From the NCBI GenBank assembly GCA_023436885.1, contig JAEZHI010000004.1, positions 682,001 to 746,000 of the forward strand: a DNA stretch of 64,000 bases, in the 5' to 3' direction. The DNA comes from Pseudomonadota bacterium. GTDB lineage: Bacteria; Pseudomonadota; Alphaproteobacteria; Rhizobiales; Pleomorphomonadaceae. The translations under genes and the position numbers were made by a program. Shown here piece after piece: positions 31,891-41,239 of the stretch; the stretch's first letter is position 1; every line of letters starts with the position of its first letter. Below the pieces are notes generated by a model. The model was not told where the DNA came from, did no database searches, and saw only the letters and a list, made by a program, of their open reading frames with translations.

Positions 31891-32670
31891 TCAGCGCAAC
31901 AATCCCTGCCCTCCATCGATCCAGATGGGCGTTCCGGTAATATGCGACGACGCATCACTCGCTAAAAACGTAATGAGGTGGGCAACGTCTTCGGCTCGCC
32001 CGGGACGTCCGCCCGTCAAGGGAACCTGCCCTTCCGGCCACACGACCGGTATGGCTGTTTCCTCTTTGGCACGGACTGTCGTGCTGTCGTCGATCTTCGT
32101 CTTGATTTCCCCCGGACACACCGCATTGACGCGAATGCGATGGCGTCCGAGCTCCAGCGCCAGCTGATGCACCATGGCAAGCTGCGCAGCCTTGGTGGCC
32201 GAATAGGCGGTCGCTCCGGGACTGGTAAAGGTCCGCGTGCCATTGATCGACGAGACAACGATGATAGAGCCGCCCTCGCCATTCTTCATGTGTGGAACGG
32301 TAAACCGCAGAGTGAGATAGGTGCCTCGCAGGTTGACCGCGATGGTCTTGTCCCATTCTTCGGCTTTTATGTCTTCAATTGGCGCCCAAGTGCCATTGAT
32401 GCTGGCGTTGGCGATCACCGCGTCCAGACGGCCGAAGCGCTCGATAAGGCGATCTACGGCCGTTCTCATCTGCTCTTCGTCGGATATGTCGGCGTCGAGC
32501 CTTTCGACTTCGGCGCCTGAGTCGCGGAGGATTTGGGCGACTTCCTCGAGCTCCGATGGTGTGTGACCAAGTACCCCCAAGGCAAAGCCGTTGTTCGCTA
32601 GCTCAATGGCTGAGGCTCGTCCTATCCCGGACCCGGCGCCGGTAACCAGAGCAACTTTCGCAGTCGGCAT
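31891..32670 (-). CDS. SDR family oxidoreductase
   Basis: A 259-residue classical SDR: GAGSGIGRA cofactor loop near 11-19, DADISDE near 62, NASIN near 88, and IIVVSSINGTRTF … AYSATKAAQL supplying Ser, Tyr and Lys. The C-terminus ITGTPIWIDGGQGLLR is the standard SDR end. ATG 32670 (MPTAKVALVTG) has GGGAG upstream; the extra nine residues to 32697 are not needed. Convergent with the PtsN-like gene. Substrate not evident. Confidence 0.9.
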   Translation of the reverse strand: MPTAKVALVTGAGSGIGRASAIELANNGFALGVLGHTPSELEEVAQILRDSGAEVERLDADISDEEQMRTAVDRLIERFGRLDAVIANASINGTWAPIEDIKAEEWDKTIAVNLRGTYLTLRFTVPHMKNGEGGSIIVVSSINGTRTFTSPGATAYSATKAAQLAMVHQLALELGRHRIRVNAVCPGEIKTKIDDSTTVRAKEETAIPVVWPEGQVPLTGGRPGRAEDVAHLITFLASDASSHITGTPIWIDGGQGLLR

Positions 32671-33109
32671 TCGTCTATCTCCCGGTTGCAGCGTCAATTA
32701 TACCTAAAGTTGCAATCTTCTTTTCATTGGTTATCAGCGGATTCTGCCGTTCCTCTGGGAAACTTGCTTCCAGTAGGAGCCTTACTGGAGTATTGTAATT
32801 TCGGTTGTGTTTCCCCCGGTTGCATCACCTATCGAGCTGATGCGGTTTTTCCATTTCAACAGTTCGCTGGATGTCTTGGGTATTCCGGCGAAGCGTAGGT
32901 CTGTGAGCAGATAGCTTTTTGTCTTACCGATCGAACCGCAGTGAAGACCAATTGTTCCCTTGCGACCATTTCCCCCTTTTTCGGGGGAACCAATGCATGG
33001 CGGTTTGGTTCCAAGCCAAGTGAGGCGTCGGATTGTTGTCCGGCAGAAAAGGTTGGCGCCAGTGACCCGAAAACTTGAAATCCCGCGCGTCGATAACGAC
33101 GACGAGCGG
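32671..33109. promoter_or_regulatory. 439-bp divergent intergenic region before glgA
   Basis: Lower GC than its surroundings and without a supportable gene; a 70-codon ORF at 32686-32898 has implausible composition. It must hold promoters for the SDR (leftward) and glgA (rightward). Two inverted repeats are seen: CCAGTA (32770-32775) with TACTGG (32783-32788), and a TTCCCCC/GGGGGAA hairpin near 32977-32995. Confidence 0.4.
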
Positions 33110-34639
33110 ATGTCCAGCAGTATGGAACCAGGAACCTATTCCAAGAATTTCGTCAGGCGTTTCGAACCGCTGGCGGTCCTTGCTGTTGCCTCGGAGGCAT
33201 TTCCAGTCATCAAGACCGGCGGTCTCGCCGATGTCATCGGATCGCTTCCCAAGGCTCTGCTGTCCCAGGGCGTGGGTGTCAGAACACTGATCCCCGCCTA
33301 TCCGGCCGTTCTCGCAAACTGTGGGGATCGAGAGATGGTCGGGCAAATATCATTGCTGGGAGAAAGCGTCACGTTATGGGCAGGCCATTGCAATGAACTG
33401 GAGCTGCTTTTAGCTGACTGCCCGGTACTGTTCGACCGCCCAGGGGGTCCCTATCTCGACGACCAAGGCAAGGACTATCTCGACAACTGGCGGCGCTTTG
33501 CCATGCTATCTGCTGTTGGCGCGCATATCGCCGCGGAGGGGGTGGATGGCTGGCGTCCAGATGTCGTGCATTTGCACGACTGGCAAGCTGGTCTAACTGC
33601 CGCCTACATGCGAGCAGCCGGCATCAAGGTTCCAATTGTTCTCACGATCCACAATCTAGCCTTCCAGGGCCAGTTTCCTATGGGCGTCTTCCCCGCGCTG
33701 GGCCTCCCCAATCATTTCCTTCACGTCGACGCTCTCGAATACTACGGCGATATCAGTTTTCTGAAGGCTGGGATCCGTATGGCGGACGCCGTTACCACCG
33801 TATCGCCAACCTACGCTCGCGAGATCCTGACCGAAGAACAGGGAATGGGCATGGCTGGCGTATTGCAAAGTCGGCGGTCGGTGCTGTCCGGAATCGTCAA
33901 CGGCATCGATGAAGACATCTGGAATCCGCTCACCGATCCCTACATCGCCGCCAACTATGACCTTGAAAGCTTTGACAACAGAAAGAAGAACCGCGAGGCA
34001 GTCGAGCGCACATTCGGTCTGACGCCCGGGGACGGAGCAATCCTCAGCGTCATCAGCCGCCTGACCTGGCAGAAGGGGATTGACCTTCTGGCGCCGGTGC
34101 TGCCCGGACTGGTCGATCGCGGCGCGCGCCTCATCGTTATTGGCGAGGGCGACCCAAGCATCATTTACGGCCTCGTCGAACAGGCCCGAAAATACTCCGG
34201 GCGGGTGGTCATCCACCTGGGCTTCAGCGAGGAATCCGCGCATCTTCTGCATGCTGGCAGCGACATCGTCATCCAGCCATCCCGCTTTGAGCCCTGTGGG
34301 CTGACCCAGCTTTATGCCCTGAGATACGGCGCCATTCCGATCGTCGCCCGAACCGGCGGGCTCGCGGAAACCGTGATCGATGCCAACGAAGCAGCAATAG
34401 CGGCGGGCGTGGCGACCGGCTTCCATTTCCACCCAGGATCGATCGAGGACTTGTACAACGCCATCGACCGAGCCCTGACAACCTTCGAAAATCAGCGGTC
34501 ATGGCAACGATTGCAGACCCAGGCCATGCGAACCGACTTCGGCTGGTCACGAAGCGCGGACCGCTACGCACGCCTCTACCGTCAGCTCGTACGCAATCAT
34601 GCTGGAACCGTACCGGGAACGGCTCTTACTGGGAGCTAA
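33110..34639 (+). CDS. glgA: glycogen synthase (ADP-glucose type)
   Basis: A GT5-family enzyme of about 509 residues that extends alpha-1,4-glucan from ADP-glucose. KTGGLADVIGSLP is the ADP-glucose-binding motif; HLHDWQAGL, LTIHNLAFQG and VVHLHDW-type elements follow; the C-terminal domain has ISRLTWQKGIDLL, PSRFEPCGLTQLYALRYG and TGGLAETV. The start is uncertain: ATG 33110 (MSSSMEPG) or 33122; frame continues to 32960 with weak composition. It stands alone, without glgB, glgC or glgP nearby, and ends one base from the antisense stop of the cyd cluster. Confidence 0.93.
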   Translation: MSSSMEPGTYSKNFVRRFEPLAVLAVASEAFPVIKTGGLADVIGSLPKALLSQGVGVRTLIPAYPAVLANCGDREMVGQISLLGESVTLWAGHCNELELLLADCPVLFDRPGGPYLDDQGKDYLDNWRRFAMLSAVGAHIAAEGVDGWRPDVVHLHDWQAGLTAAYMRAAGIKVPIVLTIHNLAFQGQFPMGVFPALGLPNHFLHVDALEYYGDISFLKAGIRMADAVTTVSPTYAREILTEEQGMGMAGVLQSRRSVLSGIVNGIDEDIWNPLTDPYIAANYDLESFDNRKKNREAVERTFGLTPGDGAILSVISRLTWQKGIDLLAPVLPGLVDRGARLIVIGEGDPSIIYGLVEQARKYSGRVVIHLGFSEESAHLLHAGSDIVIQPSRFEPCGLTQLYALRYGAIPIVARTGGLAETVIDANEAAIAAGVATGFHFHPGSIEDLYNAIDRALTTFENQRSWQRLQTQAMRTDFGWSRSADRYARLYRQLVRNHAGTVPGTALTGS

Positions 34640-34749
34640 GGCACGAGCCAGAACCGAAGCCCCGCGGCCACAGCCAGAACAACGCCAACGCCGGCCAACC
34701 AGTAACCGGCAAACCACAGCAACCTAACCAGGGCGGGAGGGGCTGCCAT
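34636..34749 (-). CDS. 37-residue third subunit-like gene of bd oxidase (CydX/DUF2474-like)
   Basis: ATG 34749 overlaps the cydB stop (TGATG) and the ORF ends at 34636. The product starts MAAPPALVRLLWFAGYWLAG and continues VGVVLAVAAGLRFWLVP: one membrane helix with a basic N-end. Small single-helix proteins (CydX, CbdX, DUF2474) at this exact position stabilise bd-type oxidases. It is below normal gene-calling length and its stop overlaps the end of glgA on the other strand. Confidence 0.75.
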   Translation of the reverse strand: MAAPPALVRLLWFAGYWLAGVGVVLAVAAGLRFWLVP

Positions 34750-35753
34750 CAATGGTAGCCCTCTTCCGGCCGGACCTTGCCCCGGAAAACCCAGTAGGCA
34801 TAGGCGGTGTAGGCCAGAATGATCGGGATCAAGACGAGAGCCCCGACCAACAGGAACGCAAGGCTGGCATGGGGAGCGGCCGCTTCGACGATCGTCAGGG
34901 ACGGAGGCACGATATAGGGATAGAAGCTGATCCCGATACCGACAAATCCCAAGACGAAGAGCCCCAAAGCAGCAAGAAATGGATGCGTGTCACGGTGACG
35001 ATTGAGGCCGGATATGATGACAGCCACGCAAGCGAGCACCAGTAGTGGAACCAGTACACTGAAGATTACTGCCGGAAAGCTCAGCCAGCGCCCGAGATAG
35101 TGGGGTCCGATCAAAGGGGTCCAGAGGCTGAAGATGCCCATGCCAAGCAGCGTCAGATAGGTCGCCGGCCGGGCGATGCGCCGGGCATGCGCCGCGAGTT
35201 CGTCGGTCGTCTTCAGAACGAGCCAAGTGGCGCCAAGCAACCCGTAGCCGATCACCAGAGAAACGCCGGTTGCGAGCGAAAACGGCGTCAGCCAGTCCCA
35301 CCAACCGCCAGCGTAGGCTCGATCGGCCACACGAATGCCTTCGATCAGCGCACCCAACGCAATACCCTGGGAGAAGGCGGCCACGGTCGATCCGATGCAA
35401 AAGCCCCAGTCCCAGACCGTTAGCCAACGTTTGGTGCGCCATCTGAATTCGAAGGCGACACCACGAAAAATCAGCCCCAGCAGCATGGCGATCAATGGTA
35501 CGTAAAGCGCCGTCAGGACCGTAGCGTAGGCCAGCGGGAAAACCGCCATCAAACCGCCGCCGCCCAGCACCAACCATGTCTCGTTACCATCCCAGACCGG
35601 AGCGACGGTGTTCATCATCGTGTCGCGATCGCGCTTCTCGCGGAAGAACGGGAACAGGATTCCGATGCCAAGATCGAAGCCGTCCATCACCACGTAAGCC
35701 AGGACGGCGAATGCGATCAGGAAGGCCCAGACGAATGCGAGATCAATGCCCAT
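34749..35753 (-). CDS. cydB: cytochrome bd-type quinol oxidase subunit II
   Basis: A 334-residue membrane protein (MGIDLAFVWAFLIAFAVLAY…) with the subunit II signature DGFDLGIGILFPF, DGNETWLVLGGGGLMAVFP, and nine expected helices. Partner of CydA in the quinol oxidase that reduces O2 without proton pumping. The ATG overlaps the cydA stop by 11 nt and its stop overlaps the 37-residue gene. Length and lack of insertion fit the CioAB branch. Confidence 0.96.
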   Translation of the reverse strand: MGIDLAFVWAFLIAFAVLAYVVMDGFDLGIGILFPFFREKRDRDTMMNTVAPVWDGNETWLVLGGGGLMAVFPLAYATVLTALYVPLIAMLLGLIFRGVAFEFRWRTKRWLTVWDWGFCIGSTVAAFSQGIALGALIEGIRVADRAYAGGWWDWLTPFSLATGVSLVIGYGLLGATWLVLKTTDELAAHARRIARPATYLTLLGMGIFSLWTPLIGPHYLGRWLSFPAVIFSVLVPLLVLACVAVIISGLNRHRDTHPFLAALGLFVLGFVGIGISFYPYIVPPSLTIVEAAAPHASLAFLLVGALVLIPIILAYTAYAYWVFRGKVRPEEGYH

Positions 35754-37161
35754 GGTCGCCTCCCTGGTGCGTGGTCTGAGCCGGGCCTGGTGTGATGCCA
35801 GCCGTTCTGACAGGGCCGTGTTCGAGGACCTCCTCCTCGGCCTCTACAGGCATGCGCGCCATCAGTCGGAGGATGTAGAAGATCCCCGCCCCAAACACGA
35901 AGAAATAGACGATAACGAAGGCCGTAAGCGATGTTGCCACGGCGGGCGCTGCGATCGGCGACACTGAGTCCGCCGTCAAAAGGTGGCCATAGACGGTGTA
36001 GGGCTGTCGACCGACCTCGGTGGTGACCCATCCCGCGAGAACGGCGAGGAAACCGGCCGGTCCCATGGCAACGGCCGCCCGATGCAGCCAGCGATCCGTT
36101 GTCAGCTTTCCACGCCACCAGGCAATCGCCGACCAGAGACCGAGCCCAAGCATCGCCATTCCCAAGCCGACCATGACGCGGAACGACCAGAAGACCACCG
36201 CGACCGGCGGTTCGAGTTCATCGGGAATGGTATCGAGACCGGCAAGCGGCTCTTTCCAGCCGTGCTTCAGGATGAGACTGGAAAGCCCTGGAATGGATAT
36301 GGCGTAGTCGACGCGCTTGTTCTTCTGGTCAGGCAAACCAAACAGGATTAGCGGCGCGCCATCGGGATGGCTGTCAAAATGCCCCTCCATCGCCATGACC
36401 TTGGCTGGCTGGTGCTCAAGCGTGTTGAGGCCGTGCTGGTCGCCGGCCAGGATTTGCAGCGGAGCAACAATGGCAACCATGCCCATCGCCATGGTGAACA
36501 TCGTCGCACTGCGCCTGAAGGCAGTCCCCTTGAGCAGGTGCCATGCGCCGCAGGCCCCCACCGCCAACGCGGTCGTAAGATAGGCCGCAAGCACCATGTG
36601 GACGAGGCGATAGGGGAAAGAGGGCGTGAAGATGATCGCCCACCAGTCCAGAGGAACGAACTGGCCTGCCTCGTTGATGCCAAAACCCTGCGGTGTCTGC
36701 ATCCACGAGTTGGCGGCGAGAATCCAGGTTGCCGACAAAAGCGTGCCGATCGCCACCATGCCGGTGGCAAAGAGATGCAAGCCATGTCCAACGCGTTTGA
36801 GACCGAACAGCATCACACCAAGAAAGCCGGCCTCAAGGAAAAAGGCGGTGAGAACTTCATATCCCATCAACGGGCCAATCACCGGACCGGCCTTGTCCGA
36901 AAAGTGGCTCCAGTTCGTGCCGAACTGATAGGACATGACGATGCCCGACACGACGCCCATACCAAACGCAACGGCGAAGATCGTCTTCCAGAAATCGAAC
37001 AGTTCCTGATAAACCTGCCTCTTAGTAATTAGCCATAATGCATTGAGAACGAACAAATAACTGGCTAACCCTATGGTGAAGGCTGGCAAGACGATATGAA
37101 AGGAAATCGTGAAGGCAAACTGAATTCGCGCCAGCAGCAGGGCATCCAGGTTCTCAAACAT
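35743..37161 (-). CDS. cydA: cytochrome bd-type quinol oxidase subunit I, cyanide-insensitive type
   Basis: A 472-residue subunit I. Haem ligands are in place: FHIVLPAFT (His), LVHMVLAAYL (His) and VGLGMAMLGLG (Met). Quinol-side GRQPYTVYG is present. It lacks the long Q-loop insertion of E. coli CydA, as expected for CIO oxidases, which tolerate cyanide and often have low haem d content. ATG 37161 has GGGA at good distance; ATG 37170 (MRSMFENL) is an alternative. First gene of the cydAB(X) operon; 150 bp upstream up to the next gene contains its promoter. Confidence 0.95.
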   Translation of the reverse strand: MFENLDALLLARIQFAFTISFHIVLPAFTIGLASYLFVLNALWLITKRQVYQELFDFWKTIFAVAFGMGVVSGIVMSYQFGTNWSHFSDKAGPVIGPLMGYEVLTAFFLEAGFLGVMLFGLKRVGHGLHLFATGMVAIGTLLSATWILAANSWMQTPQGFGINEAGQFVPLDWWAIIFTPSFPYRLVHMVLAAYLTTALAVGACGAWHLLKGTAFRRSATMFTMAMGMVAIVAPLQILAGDQHGLNTLEHQPAKVMAMEGHFDSHPDGAPLILFGLPDQKNKRVDYAISIPGLSSLILKHGWKEPLAGLDTIPDELEPPVAVVFWSFRVMVGLGMAMLGLGLWSAIAWWRGKLTTDRWLHRAAVAMGPAGFLAVLAGWVTTEVGRQPYTVYGHLLTADSVSPIAAPAVATSLTAFVIVYFFVFGAGIFYILRLMARMPVEAEEEVLEHGPVRTAGITPGPAQTTHQGGDHGH

Positions 37162-37312
37162 CGAGCGCATTCCCTTCCCTGCTGATAACTTTATTTTAGC
37201 CGGCCGAAGCATCCTCGCCGATCGTTAGTCCTCATGGTGGCACGCGGAGTGGCCCTTGTCGCCAATAAGTTCCGCATAACAGTCATCAATTATTCGTTCG
37301 CCCGGAAACGCA

Positions 37313-37450
37313 CTATTGCTGAACGGCATGTGGCGGAAATTGCTTCTGATCCTCCCCCCGCCCCATGTTTCCGCCGAGGCGGATCGCCCCGATCACCACG
37401 ACGATGACAAGCAGTATTCCCAGGCCGATCAGGAGCGGGTTGGCGCGCAT
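37313..37450 (-). CDS. 45-residue single-pass membrane protein
   Basis: ATG 37450 (MRANPLLIGLGILLVIVVVI) with GAGAGG upstream. One membrane helix (LLIGLGILLVIVVVIGAIRL) is followed by a polar glycine/charged tail (GGNMGRGEDQKQFPPHAVQQ). It lies upstream of cydA on the same strand with 151 nt between. Not recognised; possibly an accessory of the oxidase or unrelated. Confidence 0.6.
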   Translation of the reverse strand: MRANPLLIGLGILLVIVVVIGAIRLGGNMGRGEDQKQFPPHAVQQ

Positions 37451-37602
37451 CGTCGTATCCTCTCGGTAGCAGCCGATATCTGAGGCCAAACCCGGCACTT
37501 GCGAACTAGTTCCTGCATATTGTGAAAATTACTGGGTTTAAGCGGAACCAAGTCCTCGCCAATGCGTCATTAGTCTGACCTTGAAGCAGGAGACAGCGCG
37601 CG

Positions 37603-39936
37603 ATGGTGATCTTAAGCGTCCTAGTGACGGGCTTGTTCGGCCTGATCCTGCTGGGAGGCGGGATTTATCTCGTCACCTTGGGGGGCAGTGCCTATTACCT
37701 CCTCGCCGGCGGTGGCATGCTGATCACCGCCCTGCTTCTTTACAGACGAAGCGCCCATGCGCTGATCGTCTACGCTGCGGTCCTGTTCGGCACCCTGGCT
37801 TGGGCGCTCTGGGAAGTGGGTTTCGACTGGTGGCAGCTCGGCCCGCGTGGCGGTTTGCCCGTTCTGATCGGTCTCTGGCTGCTGCTTCCCTTTGTCAGGT
37901 GGCAACTTAATAGATCGCCAGCATCTCCGAGCCTCACCAGCGTCCCCGCGCTATGTCTGCTTGTTACCTGTCTATTATCAGTGATCGTGGCGGGCTGGTC
38001 GATGTTCACCGATCCCCACGACATCGAGGGGAACTTGCCCGAGAAGCGCAGCCTCGAAGCCGCCGATCAACGCGGGGTACCCGATGCGGACTGGTGGCAA
38101 TATGGCCGCACGCCGCTCGGCCAGCGCTATTCGCCGCTCAGCCAGATCAACGTCGACAACGTCAGCGAGCTCAAGGAGGCCTGGCGCTACCAGACAGGCG
38201 ATCTGAAGCGGCCCGAAGACGTCGGCGAGACCACATACCAAGTGACACCGCTCAAAGTCGGCGACACGCTTTACCTCTGCACGCCCCATAACTGGGCGAT
38301 CGCCCTTGATGCGGCCACCGGCAAGGAAAAGTGGAAATATGATCCGCAGGCGGGCCTCAATCCCAACCGCCAGCACCAGACCTGCCGTGGCGTAACCTAC
38401 TATCGAGACGCGGCAGCGACGGCCGGAGCCCCGTGCTCCGAGCGCGTTTATCTGCCGACGTCGGATGCCCGCCTGATCGCCCTTGATGCGCGCAATGGCA
38501 CGGTATGCACAAGCTTCGCCGACCAGGGCACCCTGCACCTTGAAACTGGCATGAAGTACAAGCCGGAAGGCTACTATTACTCGACTTCCCCACCGGTCAT
38601 CACCGGCAAGAAGATCATCATCGGTGGTGCGGTCAATGACAACTATTCGACCCAGGAGCAGTCCGGCGTCATCCGCGCCTTCGACGTCGACAGCGGTGCT
38701 TTGATTTGGAATTGGGACTCCGGCAACCCCACGGAAACCGCCCCGTTGCCAGCAGGCCAGACCTACACGACCAACTCGCCGAACAGCTGGTCGGTCTTCA
38801 GCGTCGATGACAGGCTGGGACTGGTCTACATACCGCTCGGCAATCAGGTGCCCGACCAGCTCGGCATGGGCCGAAGCGCCAACGTCGAGAAATACTCCTC
38901 CTCGATCGTGGCGCTCGACATTGAAACAGGTCAGGATCGCTGGGTGCGTCAGACTGTCCACCACGACCTCTGGGACATGGACGTACCGGCACAGCCGGTC
39001 CTCCTCGATCTGACGAAAGCCGATGGCACCACGGTACCGGCGCTGGTCGGGCCGACCAAGCAGGGCGACATTTACGTGCTGGACCGCCGTACTGGCGAGC
39101 CCATCTTGCCGATCGTCGAACAACCGGCCCCGCGTGGTGCCATCCCCGAGGACTTTTCCTCGCCAACCCAGCCGATATCCACCCTCACCTTCACGCCGCC
39201 GCCTCTTCAGGAGCGCGATATGTGGGGCGTGACCATGTTCGACCAGTTGGCCTGCCGCATCAGCTTCCACAAGCTGAACTATGAAGGACGATACACCCCG
39301 CCCTCCTTGAACGGCACGCTCGTCTATCCCGGTAACTTCGGCGTCTTCAACTGGGGCAGCGTTGCCGTGGATCCCGAGCGAGGCGTGATGTTCGGCATGC
39401 CGACCTATCTTGCCTTCACCTCCCGACTTGTGCCGAGAGCAGACATTCCCCCTCCCGGTCAGGGCAGCAAAGGTAGCGAGCAAGGCCTCAACCGCAACGA
39501 GGGCGCACCTTACGGCGTCGTCATGGGACCGTTCCTGGGGCCGCTTGGCATCCCCTGCCAGGCGCCGCCGTGGGGCTACGTCGCAGGAGCCAATCTCGCC
39601 GACGGGAAGATCGCCTACAAGCACAGGAACGGTACGGTCTATGACATGACCGCCCTGCCGCTTCCCATCAAGCTCGGCGTGCCCGGCATAGGCGGCCCGA
39701 TGGTCACAAAGGGCGGTGTTGCCTTCCTCGCGGCGGCTGTCGACAACTACCTTCGCGCCTATAACCTGACGACGGGCAAGCAGCTGTGGCAGGCTCGCCT
39801 GCCGGCGGGTGGCCAAGCCACACCAATGACCTATGCCCTTGGCGATGGGCGCCAGATGGTGGTCATCGTGGCAGGCGGCCACGGGTCGATCGGCACCAAG
39901 GCCGGCGACTACGTGATTGCCTATGCCCTGCCGTAA
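37603..39936 (+). CDS. gcd: membrane-bound PQQ-dependent glucose dehydrogenase
   Basis: A 777-residue quinoprotein (E. coli Gcd is 796). Five N-terminal helices (residues about 2-25, 30-50, 52-72, 80-98, 108-130) anchor it and give the quinone site; the periplasmic eight-bladed propeller binds PQQ, with WWQYGRTPLGQRYSPLSQIN, ALDAATGKEKWKYDP, TTYQVTPLKVGDTLYLCTPH and FNWGSVAVDPERGVMFGMP as blade motifs. It oxidises glucose to gluconolactone, passing electrons to ubiquinone, which the cyd oxidase could use. PQQ biosynthesis genes are not in the window. Confidence 0.93.
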   Translation: MVILSVLVTGLFGLILLGGGIYLVTLGGSAYYLLAGGGMLITALLLYRRSAHALIVYAAVLFGTLAWALWEVGFDWWQLGPRGGLPVLIGLWLLLPFVRWQLNRSPASPSLTSVPALCLLVTCLLSVIVAGWSMFTDPHDIEGNLPEKRSLEAADQRGVPDADWWQYGRTPLGQRYSPLSQINVDNVSELKEAWRYQTGDLKRPEDVGETTYQVTPLKVGDTLYLCTPHNWAIALDAATGKEKWKYDPQAGLNPNRQHQTCRGVTYYRDAAATAGAPCSERVYLPTSDARLIALDARNGTVCTSFADQGTLHLETGMKYKPEGYYYSTSPPVITGKKIIIGGAVNDNYSTQEQSGVIRAFDVDSGALIWNWDSGNPTETAPLPAGQTYTTNSPNSWSVFSVDDRLGLVYIPLGNQVPDQLGMGRSANVEKYSSSIVALDIETGQDRWVRQTVHHDLWDMDVPAQPVLLDLTKADGTTVPALVGPTKQGDIYVLDRRTGEPILPIVEQPAPRGAIPEDFSSPTQPISTLTFTPPPLQERDMWGVTMFDQLACRISFHKLNYEGRYTPPSLNGTLVYPGNFGVFNWGSVAVDPERGVMFGMPTYLAFTSRLVPRADIPPPGQGSKGSEQGLNRNEGAPYGVVMGPFLGPLGIPCQAPPWGYVAGANLADGKIAYKHRNGTVYDMTALPLPIKLGVPGIGGPMVTKGGVAFLAAAVDNYLRAYNLTTGKQLWQARLPAGGQATPMTYALGDGRQMVVIVAGGHGSIGTKAGDYVIAYALP

Positions 39937-39944
39937 AGTTGTTG

Positions 39945-39971
39945 GCCGGCGCGAGCTTTCCTCGCGTCGGC
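39945..39971 (+). terminator. stem-loop after gcd
   Basis: GCCGGCGCGAG and CTCGCGTCGGC pair with one mismatch-type G-T position over 11 bp with loop CTTTC, starting 9 nt after the gcd stop. There is no T-run, so it is a terminator only in the broad sense. Confidence 0.5.
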
Positions 39972-40049
39972 ATAACGCCATGAGGAACGAGGGGAACAAA
40001 GGCCCCTAACCCAGGTTCCTGCATCCAATACATACAGCAGGAGCATGGC

Positions 40050-41228
40050 ATGAAGGCGCTGACTTGGCACGGCAAGGGCGATATCCGTTGTGAACGGGTG
40101 GACGATCCCATCATCGAAGACGAACGCGACATCATCATTCGCGTCACATCCTGCGCGATCTGCGGATCGGACTTGCACTTGATGGACGGCTACATGCCGA
40201 CCATGGAATCCGGTGATGTCCTGGGCCACGAAACCATGGGCATAGTGGAAGAGGTCGGCCGCGGACACAGCAAGTTCAAACCCGGCGATCGCGTAGTCGT
40301 ACCCTTCAACATTTCCTGCGGTGAATGTTACTTCTGCAAGAAGCAGCTTTACTCGCTCTGCGACCGCTCCAATCGCAACGCCGAACAGGCCGCGAAGGCG
40401 ATGGGACAGTCGCCGGCCGGCCTGTTCGGCTACTCGCATATGCTGGGCGGCTATGCCGGCGGGCAGGCGGAGTTTCTGAGAGTCCCCTTTGCTGATGTCG
40501 GCCCGATCCGCGTCCCGGATGAGCTTGATGACGATCAGGTGCTTTTCCTCTCCGATATTTTTCCGACCGGGTATATGGCCGCAGAGAATGCAGGCATCGA
40601 GCCGGGCGATACGGTGGCGATCTGGGGCTGTGGCCCTGTGGGTCAGTTCGCCATCCAAAGCGCCTGGATGCTGGGCGCCGGCCGAGTCATCGCGATCGAC
40701 AAGGTTCCGGAGCGGCTTGCCATGGCTCAAAGCCATGGCAAGGCCGAGACACTGGATTTCAGCGACGTTGACATTTACGACGCGCTGATGGAGATGACGG
40801 GCGGGCGCGGTCCCGATCGCTGCATCGATTGCGTCGGAACCGAGTCCGACGCTGGCGCCAGCTTCGATGCCGCCCTCGACAAGGTGAAGACAACGTTGTT
40901 CCTGGGAACAGATCGTCCGCACGTGCTGCGCGAAGCCATCATCTGTTGTCGCAAGGGCGGCACGATTTCCATTCCGGGCGTCTACGTCGGCCTGCTCGAC
41001 AATATTCCCTTCGGTCCCGCCATGAACAAGGGGCTGACTTTCCGCATGGGGCAGACCCACACTCAACGCTATCTCGGCCCTCTCCTGGAAAAGGTAGTGT
41101 CCGGAGAAATCGACCCCAGCTTCGTCATCACCCACCGCGCCGGGCTTGAAGAGGGACCCGACCTCTACAAGACCTTCCGCGACAAGGAGGACGGCTGCAT
41201 CAAGGTCGTGATGAAACCGGGTCTTTGA
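40050..41228 (+). CDS. zinc-dependent alcohol dehydrogenase (FDH/threonine dehydrogenase-like MDR)
   Basis: A 392-residue medium-chain dehydrogenase. Catalytic zinc ligands are in CAICGSDLHLMDG and GHETMG; the structural zinc loop has four cysteines in CGECYFCKKQLYSLC; NAD binding is in WGCGPVGQFAI. The MDR subgroup to which it belongs includes glutathione-independent formaldehyde dehydrogenase-like proteins. ATG 40050 follows GCAGGAGC. Downstream cysteine hydrolase starts about 12 nt after its stop, so the pair is probably an operon. Substrate not determined. Confidence 0.92.
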   Translation: MKALTWHGKGDIRCERVDDPIIEDERDIIIRVTSCAICGSDLHLMDGYMPTMESGDVLGHETMGIVEEVGRGHSKFKPGDRVVVPFNISCGECYFCKKQLYSLCDRSNRNAEQAAKAMGQSPAGLFGYSHMLGGYAGGQAEFLRVPFADVGPIRVPDELDDDQVLFLSDIFPTGYMAAENAGIEPGDTVAIWGCGPVGQFAIQSAWMLGAGRVIAIDKVPERLAMAQSHGKAETLDFSDVDIYDALMEMTGGRGPDRCIDCVGTESDAGASFDAALDKVKTTLFLGTDRPHVLREAIICCRKGGTISIPGVYVGLLDNIPFGPAMNKGLTFRMGQTHTQRYLGPLLEKVVSGEIDPSFVITHRAGLEEGPDLYKTFRDKEDGCIKVVMKPGL

Positions 41229-41239
41229 GGCTGAAAGTC

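Noticed and set aside
32686..32898. 70-codon ORF upstream of glgA
   Set aside because: No ribosome site, odd composition with scattered cysteines; more likely promoter sequence.
37978..39999. 673-codon open frame on the minus strand opposite the glucose dehydrogenase
   Set aside because: Complement of a conserved PQQ propeller gene; composition is an artefact of codon bias.
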